Assembly (NCBI GenBank): GCA_028284365.1
Contig: JANQRW010000034.1
Location: forward strand, 1-40,030
Length of the DNA: 40,030 bases
Source of the DNA: Marinicella sp.
GTDB taxonomy: Bacteria > Pseudomonadota > Gammaproteobacteria > Xanthomonadales > Marinicellaceae
Reading direction: 5' to 3'
Shown piece by piece: positions 25,077 through 34,450 of this stretch (the first letter of the stretch is position 1; each line of letters begins with the position of its first letter). The notes below the pieces were generated by a model. It was given only the letters and a program-made list of their open reading frames with translations, had not been told where the DNA came from and made no database searches. The position numbers and the translations under genes were made by a program.

Positions 25077-26891
25077 ATGGCAACTGAAAAACAAACTTCA
25101 CAAATTAAGTTATTGATCCTCAAAGGCAAAGAACAGGGTTACCTGACCTATGCAGAAGTTAACGATCATTTACCTGATGACATCATTGAAACTGATTCAG
25201 TCGAAGACATCATTCAAATGATCAATGACATGGGCATACAAGTTTTGGAAGAGGCGCCCGAGGAAGACAGCATCATCCTGAATGACTCCACTGCGAAAGA
25301 AGATGATGACACAGCTACAGAAGAAGCTGTTGCCGTTTTATCTGCTGTCGATCCCAGTATCGGACGAACCACTGACCCGGTGAGGATGTACATGCGCGAA
25401 ATGGGCTCAGTTGAACTGTTAGAACGTAAAGATGAAATTGCCATTGCTCAACGCATAGAACGCTGTGACCACCTCATCATGGAATCCTCATTCTTATTTC
25501 CAAACACAATCAAAACCATTTTAGAGTTTTATCAGGACATGTTAGATGGTGATTTGAAAATTGAACAATTCATCACAGACATTTATGACCCACACACTGA
25601 AGCGGTTATTCCCAAAGTCAAAAAGCCAACTGATCCAATTGATGAAGACGAAGAGGAAGAAGAAGAAATGGATCGAGGTTTGGATATGGACGAAGTTGCC
25701 AAACGCATCAAAGCCGTTGAAAAATTATTCAAGAAATTCACTGATTCGGTTGAAAACAGTGGTATCGGTGATAAAAAACAAAAAAATTTCATGCGCCAAA
25801 TTGCTGATATTTTGGTGGAATTTAAATTTGCCCCTCTGACCATGCAAGACATTGTTGGTGATGTAAAAGCGGCACAAGACATCATCCGTAAAATTGAACG
25901 TCGCATCCTCGATATTGCAGTGAACCAATGTAAATTAACCCGTCAGGTGTTTATTCGTTCGTTTATGAATAAAGAAACTGATTTGAACTGGGTTGATGAG
26001 CGCATCAAAGATGGCGGCGACTCAAGCACAATGTTAGAAATCTACAAAGATGAAATCATTGGACTACAAAACAAATTGTTGCGCATTGAAAAAGCTTATT
26101 CATTATTAATTCCTGAAATTAAAGGCATTAACCGCAATGTCACAGTTAACGAAGCCAAATCCAGGCGTGCCAAAAAAGAAATGATCGAAGCCAATCTGCG
26201 TTTGGTCATTTCGATTGCAAAAAAATACACCAACCGAGGTTTACAATTCCTGGATTTAATTCAAGAAGGCAACATCGGTTTGATGAAAGCGGTTGAAAAG
26301 TTTGAATACCGCCGTGGTTACAAATTTTCTACTTATGCCACTTGGTGGATTCGTCAGGCCATCACCCGTTCTATTGCTGACCAAGCACGAACCATTCGTA
26401 TTCCAGTACATATGATTGAGACCATCAACAAACTAAACCGTGTTTCACGTCAGTTGTTACAGGAAAAAGGTCGCGAAGCCACACCTGAAGAAATAGCTGA
26501 AGTCATGGAAATGCCAGTCAATAAAGTCAGAAAAGTAATCAAAATTGCCAAACAACCAATTTCTATGGAAACACCAATTGGCGATGATGAAGATTCTAGC
26601 TTGGGTGATTTTATCGAAGATGGCAACATCTTATCACCACTGGAATCTACCACTGCAAATGGCTTAACCAATACAGTCACTAACTTGTTATCAGGTTTAA
26701 CACCACGTGAAGCAAAAGTGTTGCGCATGCGCTTCGGTATCGACATGAATACTGATCATACCTTAGAAGAAGTGGGTAAACAGTTCGATGTTACCCGTGA
26801 ACGTATTCGTCAAATTGAAGCCAAAGCCCTACGAAAACTCAGGCATCCCAGCCGTTCTGAGCAGTTACGCAGCTTTATGGACTTGAACTAA
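25077..26891 (+). CDS. rpoD: RNA polymerase sigma factor RpoD (sigma-70)
   Basis: 604 residues. Region 1.1 occupies the first 80 residues; region 1.2 starts at [12 protein letters not shown] non-conserved acidic insert ([18 protein letters not shown]) follows; regions 2.3-2.4 are [20 protein letters not shown], and region 4.2 is [20 protein letters not shown]. It directs RNA polymerase to housekeeping promoters. Starts 10 bases after dnaG, and a terminator follows. Confidence 0.98.
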   Translation: MATEKQTSQIKLLILKGKEQGYLTYAEVNDHLPDDIIETDSVEDIIQMINDMGIQVLEEAPEEDSIILNDSTAKEDDDTATEEAVAVLSAVDPSIGRTTDPVRMYMREMGSVELLERKDEIAIAQRIERCDHLIMESSFLFPNTIKTILEFYQDMLDGDLKIEQFITDIYDPHTEAVIPKVKKPTDPIDEDEEEEEEMDRGLDMDEVAKRIKAVEKLFKKFTDSVENSGIGDKKQKNFMRQIADILVEFKFAPLTMQDIVGDVKAAQDIIRKIERRILDIAVNQCKLTRQVFIRSFMNKETDLNWVDERIKDGGDSSTMLEIYKDEIIGLQNKLLRIEKAYSLLIPEIKGINRNVTVNEAKSRRAKKEMIEANLRLVISIAKKYTNRGLQFLDLIQEGNIGLMKAVEKFEYRRGYKFSTYATWWIRQAITRSIADQARTIRIPVHMIETINKLNRVSRQLLQEKGREATPEEIAEVMEMPVNKVRKVIKIAKQPISMETPIGDDEDSSLGDFIEDGNILSPLESTTANGLTNTVTNLLSGLTPREAKVLRMRFGIDMNTDHTLEEVGKQFDVTRERIRQIEAKALRKLRHPSRSEQLRSFMDLN

Positions 26892-26912
26892 ACGCTCATA
26901 CAGTAAAACTTG

Positions 26913-26938
26913 AAAAGGTCTCGAAAGAGGCCTTTTTT
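26913..26938 (+). terminator. Rho-independent terminator of the rpoD operon
   Basis: AAAAGGTCTC pairs with GAGGCCTTTT (one G-T/mismatch position) across a GAAA tetraloop and runs into six T residues. It ends 17 bases from the convergent PPIase gene and may stop both transcripts. Confidence 0.9.
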
Positions 26939-26954
26939 ATGAATCGTCTTAAAG

Positions 26955-27761
26955 CTACTTTCCCCTAATCACCTTGACTTTTGATTTAATCACTGCCAGT
27001 TGTTGGTAACGATCTATTTTTCTTTGTTCTAACGTTTGTTTTACACCCACTTTCACTGCTTCAAAACCAGGCGCATCTAATGGTCTTTTATCGTCCAGAT
27101 ATAACACATGCACGCCATATTGGCTGACTAGGGTTTGAGGATGCACACTATCAACTGTCATGATTTTAAGCGGCTCTCGAAAAACTTCCGGCACCTGCAT
27201 GATATTAACCCAACCAATATCTCCCACATTTCGGCCTTGTGGATTTGCTTGTAAATAGGTGGCTTCTTCCTTTAGGTAATCATCCCCAGTTTTGATCTTA
27301 TCCAAAACTTGTATGGCCTGGGCTTCGTCTTGAAATAACAAATGCCTGACATGATATTCCTCACCTTGCAACTCTGCCGTGATGCGCTCATATTCGGCTT
27401 GCATGTCTGCTTCGGTCACAGGATGATCTGCTAAATGTTTTTTGATAGCAGCTTGCGCCAAGCTGCGGTGTTTGGCTTGTTCCAACATCAGCTGTTGATC
27501 TATAGACAATTCCAATGTCATTTTTCGGGCTTGTTCAACCAATGCCAATTGCTTAACAACATCATCCAGCGCTTTTGCTGTTTGTTCGGTACTGGCTTGG
27601 CGCAGTCCTTGACTGGCTAAATAAGCACTTAAATAAGCTTTAGTCACCTCATATTCACCCACAGTTGCAACAACTTCAGAAGTATCCTCAATGCTGCCAC
27701 TGTCTTTTTGTTGACAGGCCATTAAACAAAAAAACAATACAATAACAATAGTTTTATTCAT
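26955..27761 (-). CDS. Parvulin-type peptidyl-prolyl isomerase, lipoprotein
   Basis: 268 residues from the ATG at 27761. This start has a GAGGA ribosome binding site and overlaps the end of bolA by 8 bases; the longer frame to 27788 is unlikely. The signal peptide ends in LMACQQK, so Cys14 is a lipidation site. A SurA_N-like helical segment (residues 25-120) precedes a rotamase domain with VRHLLFQDEAQA, GRNVGDIGWVNIMQVPEVF and VSQYGVHVLYLDD. Likely helps fold outer-membrane or periplasmic proteins. Confidence 0.9.
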   Translation of the reverse strand: MNKTIVIVLFFCLMACQQKDSGSIEDTSEVVATVGEYEVTKAYLSAYLASQGLRQASTEQTAKALDDVVKQLALVEQARKMTLELSIDQQLMLEQAKHRSLAQAAIKKHLADHPVTEADMQAEYERITAELQGEEYHVRHLLFQDEAQAIQVLDKIKTGDDYLKEEATYLQANPQGRNVGDIGWVNIMQVPEVFREPLKIMTVDSVHPQTLVSQYGVHVLYLDDKRPLDAPGFEAVKVGVKQTLEQRKIDRYQQLAVIKSKVKVIRGK

Positions 27762-28038
27762 GATTATCCTCTGGAACTTTGGCTTCAACCTCTAAGGCAT
27801 GGATTGCGCCGCTGACGAACAATTCATTAAGTTGTTGATAAACCAGGCGATGCGCCTTAATTCGACTTAACCCATTAAAAACACTCGAAGTCACCTTGAC
27901 CATAAAGTGACCACCGCCAGATTTGGCACCTTCATGCCCTACATGCAAATGGCTGTTATCAATAACCACCACATCGCTGGCACCCCAGGCTTTGAGAGAT
28001 TGCGCAATTTGATTGACTGTTACAGAATGCTTGTTCAC
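27754..28038 (-). CDS. BolA family protein
   Basis: 94 residues. DVVVIDNSHLHVGHEGAKSGGGHF is the beta-rich core and SRIKAHRLVYQQLNEL the signature helix. BolA proteins work with monothiol glutaredoxins in iron-sulfur handling and can bind DNA. Here it is longer at the C terminus (VEAKVPEDNHE), closest to the BolA subgroup rather than IbaG. Translationally coupled to the PPIase lipoprotein. Confidence 0.93.
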   Translation of the reverse strand: MNKHSVTVNQIAQSLKAWGASDVVVIDNSHLHVGHEGAKSGGGHFMVKVTSSVFNGLSRIKAHRLVYQQLNELFVSGAIHALEVEAKVPEDNHE

Positions 28039-28114
28039 TGGTTTAGCTGAAATGACAAGTCACTCATTATAACGTAAAATACGGCTCTGCTTATTGACCA
28101 AATACATATCACCC

Positions 28115-28468
28115 ATGCCTAAAACCATTATCTTTCATAATCCCCGCTGTTCAAAATCACGACAAACATTAGCGATCCTAGAAGAGCACAACCTTGAGGT
28201 TGTGGTGATCAAATACCTGGATAATCCACCTTCTGAGGAAAAAATCAGGGAACTTTTGGCAGAATTAAACCTTGATATCAGAGGAATAATAAGAACTGGC
28301 GAACAAGAATACAAAGAGTTTGGCTTTGATGACAATACCTTAAGTGATGATGAACTCATTTCTAAATTAACCAAACATCCCAAAGTGATGCAACGACCCA
28401 TTGTTTCACACAATGGCCGAGCCATCATAGGACGACCACCTGAAAATGTTTTGGATATCATCAAATGA
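28115..28468 (+). CDS. ArsC-family arsenate reductase-like protein
   Basis: 117 residues from ATG 28115; a TTG at 28094 is in frame but unlikely. The active-site loop FHNPRCSKSRQT has the nucleophilic Cys. The three arginines that hold arsenate are recognisable in GIIRTGE, QRPIV and IGRPP. The fold is a thioredoxin-like ArsC that reduces arsenate with glutaredoxin. There are no other ars genes, so the role could be different (YffB/ArsC housekeeping type). Overlaps the next gene by 4 bases (ATGA). Confidence 0.9.
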   Translation: MPKTIIFHNPRCSKSRQTLAILEEHNLEVVVIKYLDNPPSEEKIRELLAELNLDIRGIIRTGEQEYKEFGFDDNTLSDDELISKLTKHPKVMQRPIVSHNGRAIIGRPPENVLDIIK

Positions 28469-29031
28469 CAAAAGTGCTGGTGCTGTATTACTCCAAACGT
28501 GGCAACACCCAAAAAATGGCCCGTTTAATGGCTCGTGGTATTGAATCGGTAACTGGCTGCGAAGCTGTATTAAGAACCGTTGAATCAGATTTACCAGATG
28601 CTGAAAAACCCAATGACTTGATTGTGACTGAACAAGATATGATTGATTGTGATGCCATCATCATTGGCAGCCCCAGTTATTTTGGCAACATGGCATCACC
28701 ATTAAAGAAGTTCATCGACACCACTGGTAACTTGTGGTTTTCAGGCCAAATGGAAGGCAAACCAGCCGGAGTATTTTGTACGGCCTCATCACTACACGGT
28801 GGCCAAGAAACCACTTTGATCAACATGATGGTTCCACTGTTGCATTTTGGCATGGTTATAGTTGGACTACCCTACTCAGAAAAAGCCTTGCTTTATACAG
28901 AATCGGGTGGATCACCTTATGGAGCAACTCATTGGGCCGATTTTCAATCCAATCGCAGCATTGATAAGAACGAAAAACAATTGTGTTTAGCCCAAGGTAA
29001 ACGAATTGCCGAATTGGCACAGAAGCTTTAA
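28465..29031 (+). CDS. wrbA: WrbA-like NAD(P)H:quinone oxidoreductase
   Basis: 188 residues, flavodoxin-like fold with FMN. VLVLYYSKRGNTQKMARL is the phosphate-binding loop, IIIGSPSYFGNMASPLKKF the second flavin loop, and FCTASSLHGGQETTLINMM the third. It reduces quinones by two electrons, protecting from redox cycling. Translationally coupled to the ArsC-like gene. Confidence 0.92.
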   Translation: MTKVLVLYYSKRGNTQKMARLMARGIESVTGCEAVLRTVESDLPDAEKPNDLIVTEQDMIDCDAIIIGSPSYFGNMASPLKKFIDTTGNLWFSGQMEGKPAGVFCTASSLHGGQETTLINMMVPLLHFGMVIVGLPYSEKALLYTESGGSPYGATHWADFQSNRSIDKNEKQLCLAQGKRIAELAQKL

Positions 29032-29048
29032 GGTTTACATAAAAGCAG

Positions 29049-30521
29049 TCAGAAAAAAACACCAATTCGAGCAGTGCCTAACCACATTTCAGGCATGATT
29101 TGGTAAAGCAACAAAGCCAATAGTGCGTGTGAAAAGGCGTTGGCATAAATGTTTTGGTACTTTAACCAAGCATACGACCAAAGAACACCACCGACTAAAG
29201 TCACAAGCATCAGCATGTGATTGGGGGCATGAATCACCGAAAACAAGACACCGATAAAACATGCAATTTGCCATCTTGTGCCATGCGTATGCTGATGAAG
29301 TGATTGGCTGAAAACAGAGCCAATCAGCATTTGTTGCATCAGGGCCCAAAGCAGGTAGCCAGGCAATGAGTAAATAAATTCAAATTCAGGTTCAAACACA
29401 AATAACAACAGCGCCACAAGCAGCGTTAACAACCAAACGGGTAAGGCCTGCTTTCGCGGCAGCCGCAGTGCTTCACGTTGCTGCCATAATAGACCGATAA
29501 AGCCTGCTACAAACGCCCACCTTAAATGGCTTCCAAAGGAATGCATCCAACTTTGATGAGTCAATAATATAATCACGAAAACAGCGCACACCAAAGCATA
29601 TACTGAAACTTTTTGAGCACCAATCAATTTCATGACAAACATCGCCGTCAACCACGCAGCCAATAGCCAAATCAATGGATGGAATCCAGTAACCATCGGA
29701 TAACTCTGAACAGTAAAAACCGTTGATTGTTGGGCGTGATGAACATCATAATTCATGGCATTGGTGATAACACATGACATTCCTATCTGCTGTGAGCATT
29801 GCGAATCAACGAACTGCAACTTGCCTACATGGCTCTGTTTTATTTCAATGTCAGCAATCTTTAACAATTCAGCTTGGATACCATAAAAACGAATCACCAA
29901 TGCATCTATGACACCAACATCCTCCCAACTAACAACATTTTCAGACTTATCATCACTGGATTGTTGTAGATTGGGCTGATTGATCCTCCATTTGATTTTT
30001 TCCAGCTCAATTGCCTCACTTAGCTGATTCACTTCAAGCAATTCGGAATCGTAAAATGTTTGGGTGGCTTGGTTAGAAAGCTCAATACTGAATTGGCCAG
30101 ATTGACCGGTAGAACCTAAAAGGCTAAGCTTCAGTGTCCTGTGCACCAATGGCAATAACTTAAAACCACCTAACCCAATAGAAATCTCTGGATCGGCATG
30201 AGCGGCCAACAAACCCTCGTCTGTTTCTATCCAATGATGCTGAAAACTCGAAACAATGTGTTGCTTATTGATTACTGAAATCCCAAAGTGATGAACACCT
30301 GAAGCTAAACTTCGTTGCTTTTCTTGATTATATTGATTCAGATTTGAGGCTGTAAAGTCATAAGAAAACAACACCATAATCAACCACAAAAGGGCTAAAA
30401 AAAGAATATAACGCGCTGCTGATATCAAACTACACTCAAATAATTCAAATGTGTTTATTTTAACTTCATTGAAGAGAAACTGCTGACTAATTATTATCCA
30501 GTAACTTCCTACCCCACTCAA
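29049..30521 (-). CDS. CPBP-like (Abi) membrane protein with degenerate protease motif
   Basis: 490 residues from a TTG start overlapping the maf stop. A membrane helix near residues 38-52 and a periplasmic beta-rich domain (about 60-270) precede about eight membrane segments in the CPBP region. CPBP proteases normally use a paired-glutamate motif EExxxR. Here the matching place reads ALMQQMLIGSVF, with QQ for EE. The second motif (SVIHAPNH) and the third (NIYANAFSHALLAL) keep their histidines. So this is either a catalytically dead relative or a false match to the family. Last gene in the mrcA-maf operon. Confidence 0.65.
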   Translation of the reverse strand: MSGVGSYWIIISQQFLFNEVKINTFELFECSLISAARYILFLALLWLIMVLFSYDFTASNLNQYNQEKQRSLASGVHHFGISVINKQHIVSSFQHHWIETDEGLLAAHADPEISIGLGGFKLLPLVHRTLKLSLLGSTGQSGQFSIELSNQATQTFYDSELLEVNQLSEAIELEKIKWRINQPNLQQSSDDKSENVVSWEDVGVIDALVIRFYGIQAELLKIADIEIKQSHVGKLQFVDSQCSQQIGMSCVITNAMNYDVHHAQQSTVFTVQSYPMVTGFHPLIWLLAAWLTAMFVMKLIGAQKVSVYALVCAVFVIILLTHQSWMHSFGSHLRWAFVAGFIGLLWQQREALRLPRKQALPVWLLTLLVALLLFVFEPEFEFIYSLPGYLLWALMQQMLIGSVFSQSLHQHTHGTRWQIACFIGVLFSVIHAPNHMLMLVTLVGGVLWSYAWLKYQNIYANAFSHALLALLLYQIMPEMWLGTARIGVFF

Positions 30522-31093
30522 GGAATTTGAAACCCGTTTTGCCGCAAAGCTTCAGCCAATCTAATCAAAGGCAATCCCATCAATGCAGTCGGGTCATTTG
30601 ATTTAACTGACTTAAATAAACCGATGCCCAATGCCTCAACTTTGAACGCACCTGCACAGTCCAGAGGTTCTTCAAGTTCAACATAACGCCTGATTTCTTC
30701 AACACTCAACTTTCTGAACTCAACAATTGTTTCATCAATGTATTGAAACACATCACCACTGGGAGTAAGTACACAAAGGCCTGTAAAGAATGTAATACAC
30801 TTGTTAGAAAATGATTGCAACTGCTCTACTGCCCATTCAGGTGTTAATGGTTTACCACAAACCTCATTTCCCAATGCACAAACCTGATCTGAACCAATAA
30901 CAACAGCTTGGGGATGCCTTTGACTTACAACTTCAGCTTTTGACAATGACAACCTGGAGACTAAATCTTTTGGTGACTCATTAGCCACAGGCGTTTCATC
31001 AATGGCTGGATCGATGGTATTAAAGGGTAGGCACAAGCGCCTTAATAATTCTGCTCGATAAATCGAAGACGATGCCAGAATCAGCTCATTCAT
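30518..31093 (-). CDS. Maf/YceF family nucleoside triphosphate pyrophosphatase
   Basis: 191 residues. Maf proteins hydrolyse non-canonical or methylated NTPs to limit their misuse. LILASSSIYRAELLRRL is the phosphate-binding loop. GSDQVCALGNEVCGKPLT contains the catalytic Asp, and FKVEALGIGLFKSVKSNDPTALMGLPL ends the active site. The GSDQV form points to the YceF (m7GTP) subgroup rather than the dTTPase/UTPase (YhdE) subgroup. Overlaps the downstream gene by 4 bases. Confidence 0.92.
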   Translation of the reverse strand: MNELILASSSIYRAELLRRLCLPFNTIDPAIDETPVANESPKDLVSRLSLSKAEVVSQRHPQAVVIGSDQVCALGNEVCGKPLTPEWAVEQLQSFSNKCITFFTGLCVLTPSGDVFQYIDETIVEFRKLSVEEIRRYVELEEPLDCAGAFKVEALGIGLFKSVKSNDPTALMGLPLIRLAEALRQNGFQIP

Positions 31094-31126
31094 GTTTAAT
31101 AATAAAAATTGAAAACAGCTATCCCG

Positions 31127-33613
31127 TTAGAACAAATCATCATATTCAGGCTGATCTTCAGTGGTTTCTTCTTCAGGCAAATTACCAACCATAAAGTACT
31201 CTAGCTGACCGCTGGTATCACCTGGAGACAATAATTTACCAGTTTTCGGATTAATTCGTGCTTCAATCAAACCAGGCGGGATTGGGCGCTGGTATTCTGG
31301 TTCATCAGCCAATGCCACGCGCATGTAATCAATCCAGATTGGCAACGCCACCCGACCACCTACTTCACCACGCCCCATAGGCGTTGGGGTATCAAAACCA
31401 ACCCATACATTGGTCACAACATTGCGTTGGTACCCATTAAACCAGCCATCCATTTGATCATTTGTGGTGCCGGTTTTACCAGCCAGATCATGCCGTTCCA
31501 ACGACATGGCCTTAGCGCCAGTACCACGTTTAATGACATCCTTCATGAATGATTCAATGATGTATTGATTGGCTGCAGGTATCACTCGAGGCGCAGGAAT
31601 GAGATCAAGTTCATCACTGTTTGTTATCGATCCAGAATTTGTGGCCATTGATAAATCGGTGTTGGCATCAAAAACCTGCTCACCCTGTTCAGCAGTGACA
31701 TTAACCGATGGTGCCGGACACTCAGGACAAACCTGTATGCCATTATGCCGGAACACCACTTCACCTTTTTGGTTGGTGATTGATTGAATTAAATAGGGTT
31801 CGATTAAATACCCACCATTAGCAAACACCGAAAAAGCACGCGACATATCTATAATCGGTACATTTGGGCTGCCCAATGCAATCGACAAATCACTGGGCAC
31901 ATCAGCAGCATTAAAACCAAACTTAAGGATGTGATTCCGACCGTTACGGATACCTATATCACGCAACACACGAATCGAAACCAGATTACGTGACTTAACG
32001 ATGCCCTCACGCAAACGTGTTGGCCCAAAGAACTTTTCACTGTAATTCTCAGGCCTCCAAGTCCTCTCCAAGCGATCATCTTCAAACACTATCGGCGCGT
32101 CATTGATGATGCTGGCAGCATTAAATCCATGCTGCAAGGACCCCGAGTATACAATGGGTTTAAAGCCCGAACCTGGCTGTCTTTTGGCTTGTGTGGCGCG
32201 ATTGAATTTACTCAAATAATAGTCAAAACCACCCACCAAAGCATAGATGCCACCATTATCAGGGTGCATGCTCACCAATGCCCCTTGCACATCTGGAATC
32301 TGGCTTAATTCAAACTCACCATCATCGCCCCGTTTGACCATTACCACATCACCTACATTGAGGATTTCTGTTAAATCCTTGGGTTTATCGCCCACGCGAT
32401 GATTGTTAACAAAAGGCACTGCCCACTTGCTGTGCTCAAAGGTCAAAGCGATGTCTTGTCCATCACCCAAACGTGCCAAAGCATTTTCGGCATCAAGTTC
32501 AATGATCAATGCCGCCTGCAATCCAGCAGGTTTGGGGAAACCGTTCAATTCTTCAGTGATCGTTTCTAAATCAACAGCCTTATCATCGACATCAACACCA
32601 TCAACATTGGCTTGTCCAAGATTACTCAAGTCATATTGTTGTATCGGACCACGATAACCATGCCGCCGATCATAGGCATGCAAACCAGTTTGTAAGGCCA
32701 ATTCCGCCGCCATTTGTTTTTCCGAATTAATGGTGGTGTAAACATCATAACCATCAGTGTAGGCATCATCACCAAATTGTTCTACTAATTCAGCCCGAAC
32801 CATTTCAGCCACCCAAGGTGCATTTAATTCAACCACAGGCTCATGTACATAGGCATCATCTTTTTCTGCTATCGCTTGGTTGTATTGTTCTTGCGTGATG
32901 AAATCCAATTCCAACATACGCCCCAGCACATAGTTTCTTCTTTGTAACGCACGTTCTGGACTGGTCACTGGGTTGATGCGTGAAGGTGCTTTCGGCGGAG
33001 CTGCCAACATCGCAGATTGTGCTAAAGTCAACTCATCCAATGATTTACCGTAATAAACTTCAGCTGCAGCGGCCACACCATACGAACGATGGCCCAATGC
33101 AATTTTATTGAGGTATAGCTCCAAAATTTCATCTTTGGAAATGGTCCGCTCAAGTTTGACTGCTAAAAACAACTCCTTGATTTTTCGCGTCCAGGTCTGA
33201 TCCAAGGTTAAAAACACATTCCGAGTTAACTGCTGGGTAATGGTTGAACCACCACCTTGCTTTTTACCAGTGGTGGCAATTTGCCAGACCGCTCGCATAA
33301 TGCCTTTGATATCGAAACCTGGGTGTGAATAAAAACTGGCATCCTCTGCCGCAATATAAGCTTGTTTGACTTGTAAAGGGATGTCATCAATATCAGCTGG
33401 TATGCGGCGTTTGGTACCAAAGACAGAAATTAATTTGCCATCTTCTGAAAACACCCGCAAAGGTACTTGCATGCGATATTCTTTAATTGACTCAACCGAA
33501 GGTAATTCAGGCTCATAATATTTATAGAGCGCATAAACCATAACCACCCCCAAGAATGCAAAAAACAAACCCAGTTTGGTCATGAACCACATAAATTTTA
33601 AGAACTTCCTCAT
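31127..33613 (-). CDS. mrcA: Penicillin-binding protein 1A
   Basis: 828 residues from the ATG at 33613, preceded by a CTGGAA-type ribosome binding site; the frame to 33643 is too long. A short cytoplasmic tail and one membrane helix (about residues 8-28) lead to a glycosyltransferase domain with AAEDASFYSHPGFD, GGSTITQQLTRN and RKIKELFLAVKLE. An OB-like insert and a transpeptidase domain follow, with RQPGSGFKPIVY (SxxK), KSRNLVSIRV (SxN) and AGKTGTTND (KTG). It polymerises and crosslinks peptidoglycan. First gene of the operon with maf. Confidence 0.97.
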   Translation of the reverse strand: MRKFLKFMWFMTKLGLFFAFLGVVMVYALYKYYEPELPSVESIKEYRMQVPLRVFSEDGKLISVFGTKRRIPADIDDIPLQVKQAYIAAEDASFYSHPGFDIKGIMRAVWQIATTGKKQGGGSTITQQLTRNVFLTLDQTWTRKIKELFLAVKLERTISKDEILELYLNKIALGHRSYGVAAAAEVYYGKSLDELTLAQSAMLAAPPKAPSRINPVTSPERALQRRNYVLGRMLELDFITQEQYNQAIAEKDDAYVHEPVVELNAPWVAEMVRAELVEQFGDDAYTDGYDVYTTINSEKQMAAELALQTGLHAYDRRHGYRGPIQQYDLSNLGQANVDGVDVDDKAVDLETITEELNGFPKPAGLQAALIIELDAENALARLGDGQDIALTFEHSKWAVPFVNNHRVGDKPKDLTEILNVGDVVMVKRGDDGEFELSQIPDVQGALVSMHPDNGGIYALVGGFDYYLSKFNRATQAKRQPGSGFKPIVYSGSLQHGFNAASIINDAPIVFEDDRLERTWRPENYSEKFFGPTRLREGIVKSRNLVSIRVLRDIGIRNGRNHILKFGFNAADVPSDLSIALGSPNVPIIDMSRAFSVFANGGYLIEPYLIQSITNQKGEVVFRHNGIQVCPECPAPSVNVTAEQGEQVFDANTDLSMATNSGSITNSDELDLIPAPRVIPAANQYIIESFMKDVIKRGTGAKAMSLERHDLAGKTGTTNDQMDGWFNGYQRNVVTNVWVGFDTPTPMGRGEVGGRVALPIWIDYMRVALADEPEYQRPIPPGLIEARINPKTGKLLSPGDTSGQLEYFMVGNLPEEETTEDQPEYDDLF

Positions 33614-33656
33614 GTATATTTTTCCAGTGGAGTTAGATACCAATTAAAGACAGGAC

Positions 33657-33716
33657 ATTATACAATGAATGCCCTGAATTCGAATCTTTGACAACCAAAG
33701 TTGTCATAAATTTACT
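33657..33716. promoter_or_regulatory. Divergent promoter region with a palindromic operator-like site
   Basis: On the - strand a perfect TATAAT (33662-33657) would serve mrcA. On the + strand TTGACA (33688-33693), 17 bases and TTTACT (33711-33716) would serve the response regulator gene. Overlapping this -35 is the perfect inverted repeat TGACAAC-CAAA-GTTGTCA (33689-33706), a good candidate operator, possibly for the regulator itself. Confidence 0.55.
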
Positions 33717-33740
33717 TTTAAAAGACACTAATAAAATTTC

Positions 33741-34448
33741 ATGAATCAAGAGCATAACAGCAAAATGATCGTCATCGTGGAAGATGAGGTGGATTTGTTG
33801 GCTAATTATCAAGCCACATTGGACAAACACGGCTACCAGTCCACTGGTATCAGTAACCAAAAAGCAGCTGAAGACTACTTCAGCAAACAGTTACCTGACC
33901 TGGTTATTCTCGATGTTGGCCTGGGACATAACCCTGATGCAGGATTTGAATTGTGCCAAAAATTACGCCAAATATCAGCCAGTTTGCCTATTTTGATGCT
34001 GACTGCCAGAGATGATGAAATTGATGTGGTTTCAGGCTTGCGCTTGGGTGCGGATGATTATTTAAGTAAAGACATTTCTATGCCTCATTTACTGGCTCGA
34101 ATTGCCAGTTTATTCCGACGTCAACAAATCAATCAATCTGGCAACAACACCTCAAGTATTAATCAAGGTGACTTACAAATATTGATTGATAATTTACAGG
34201 TGTTCTGGCAGGGACAACTGATAGATCTGACTGTAACTGAGTTCTGGATGGTACAGTCTTTGGCCAAATACCCAGGCCAAGTCAAAACCCGTGACCAATT
34301 GATGAGTGATGCCAATGTTTTTGTCGATGACAGCACCATAACCTCACACATCAAAAGGATTCGGAAAAAGTTTCAAAAAACCGACTCAGAATTCAACCAA
34401 ATAGACACCGTGCATGGCATGGGTTATCGCTGGAAACCTAATCGCTGA
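33741..34448 (+). CDS. PdsR-like OmpR-family response regulator (proteobacterial dedicated sortase system type)
   Basis: 235 residues. The receiver has acidic pocket E14-D15, phospho-acceptor D58 in VILDVGLG, T in LTARDDE, and Lys in YLSKDIS, where S replaces the usual P. The winged helix has VTEFWMVQSLAKYPGQVKTR, ITSHIKRIRKKF and VHGMGYRW. This pattern is what I recall for the response regulator of proteobacterial dedicated sortase systems. It is coupled to the kinase 2 bases downstream. No sortase or sortase-substrate gene is in the window. Confidence 0.75.
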   Translation: MNQEHNSKMIVIVEDEVDLLANYQATLDKHGYQSTGISNQKAAEDYFSKQLPDLVILDVGLGHNPDAGFELCQKLRQISASLPILMLTARDDEIDVVSGLRLGADDYLSKDISMPHLLARIASLFRRQQINQSGNNTSSINQGDLQILIDNLQVFWQGQLIDLTVTEFWMVQSLAKYPGQVKTRDQLMSDANVFVDDSTITSHIKRIRKKFQKTDSEFNQIDTVHGMGYRWKPNR

Positions 34449-34450
34449 AA

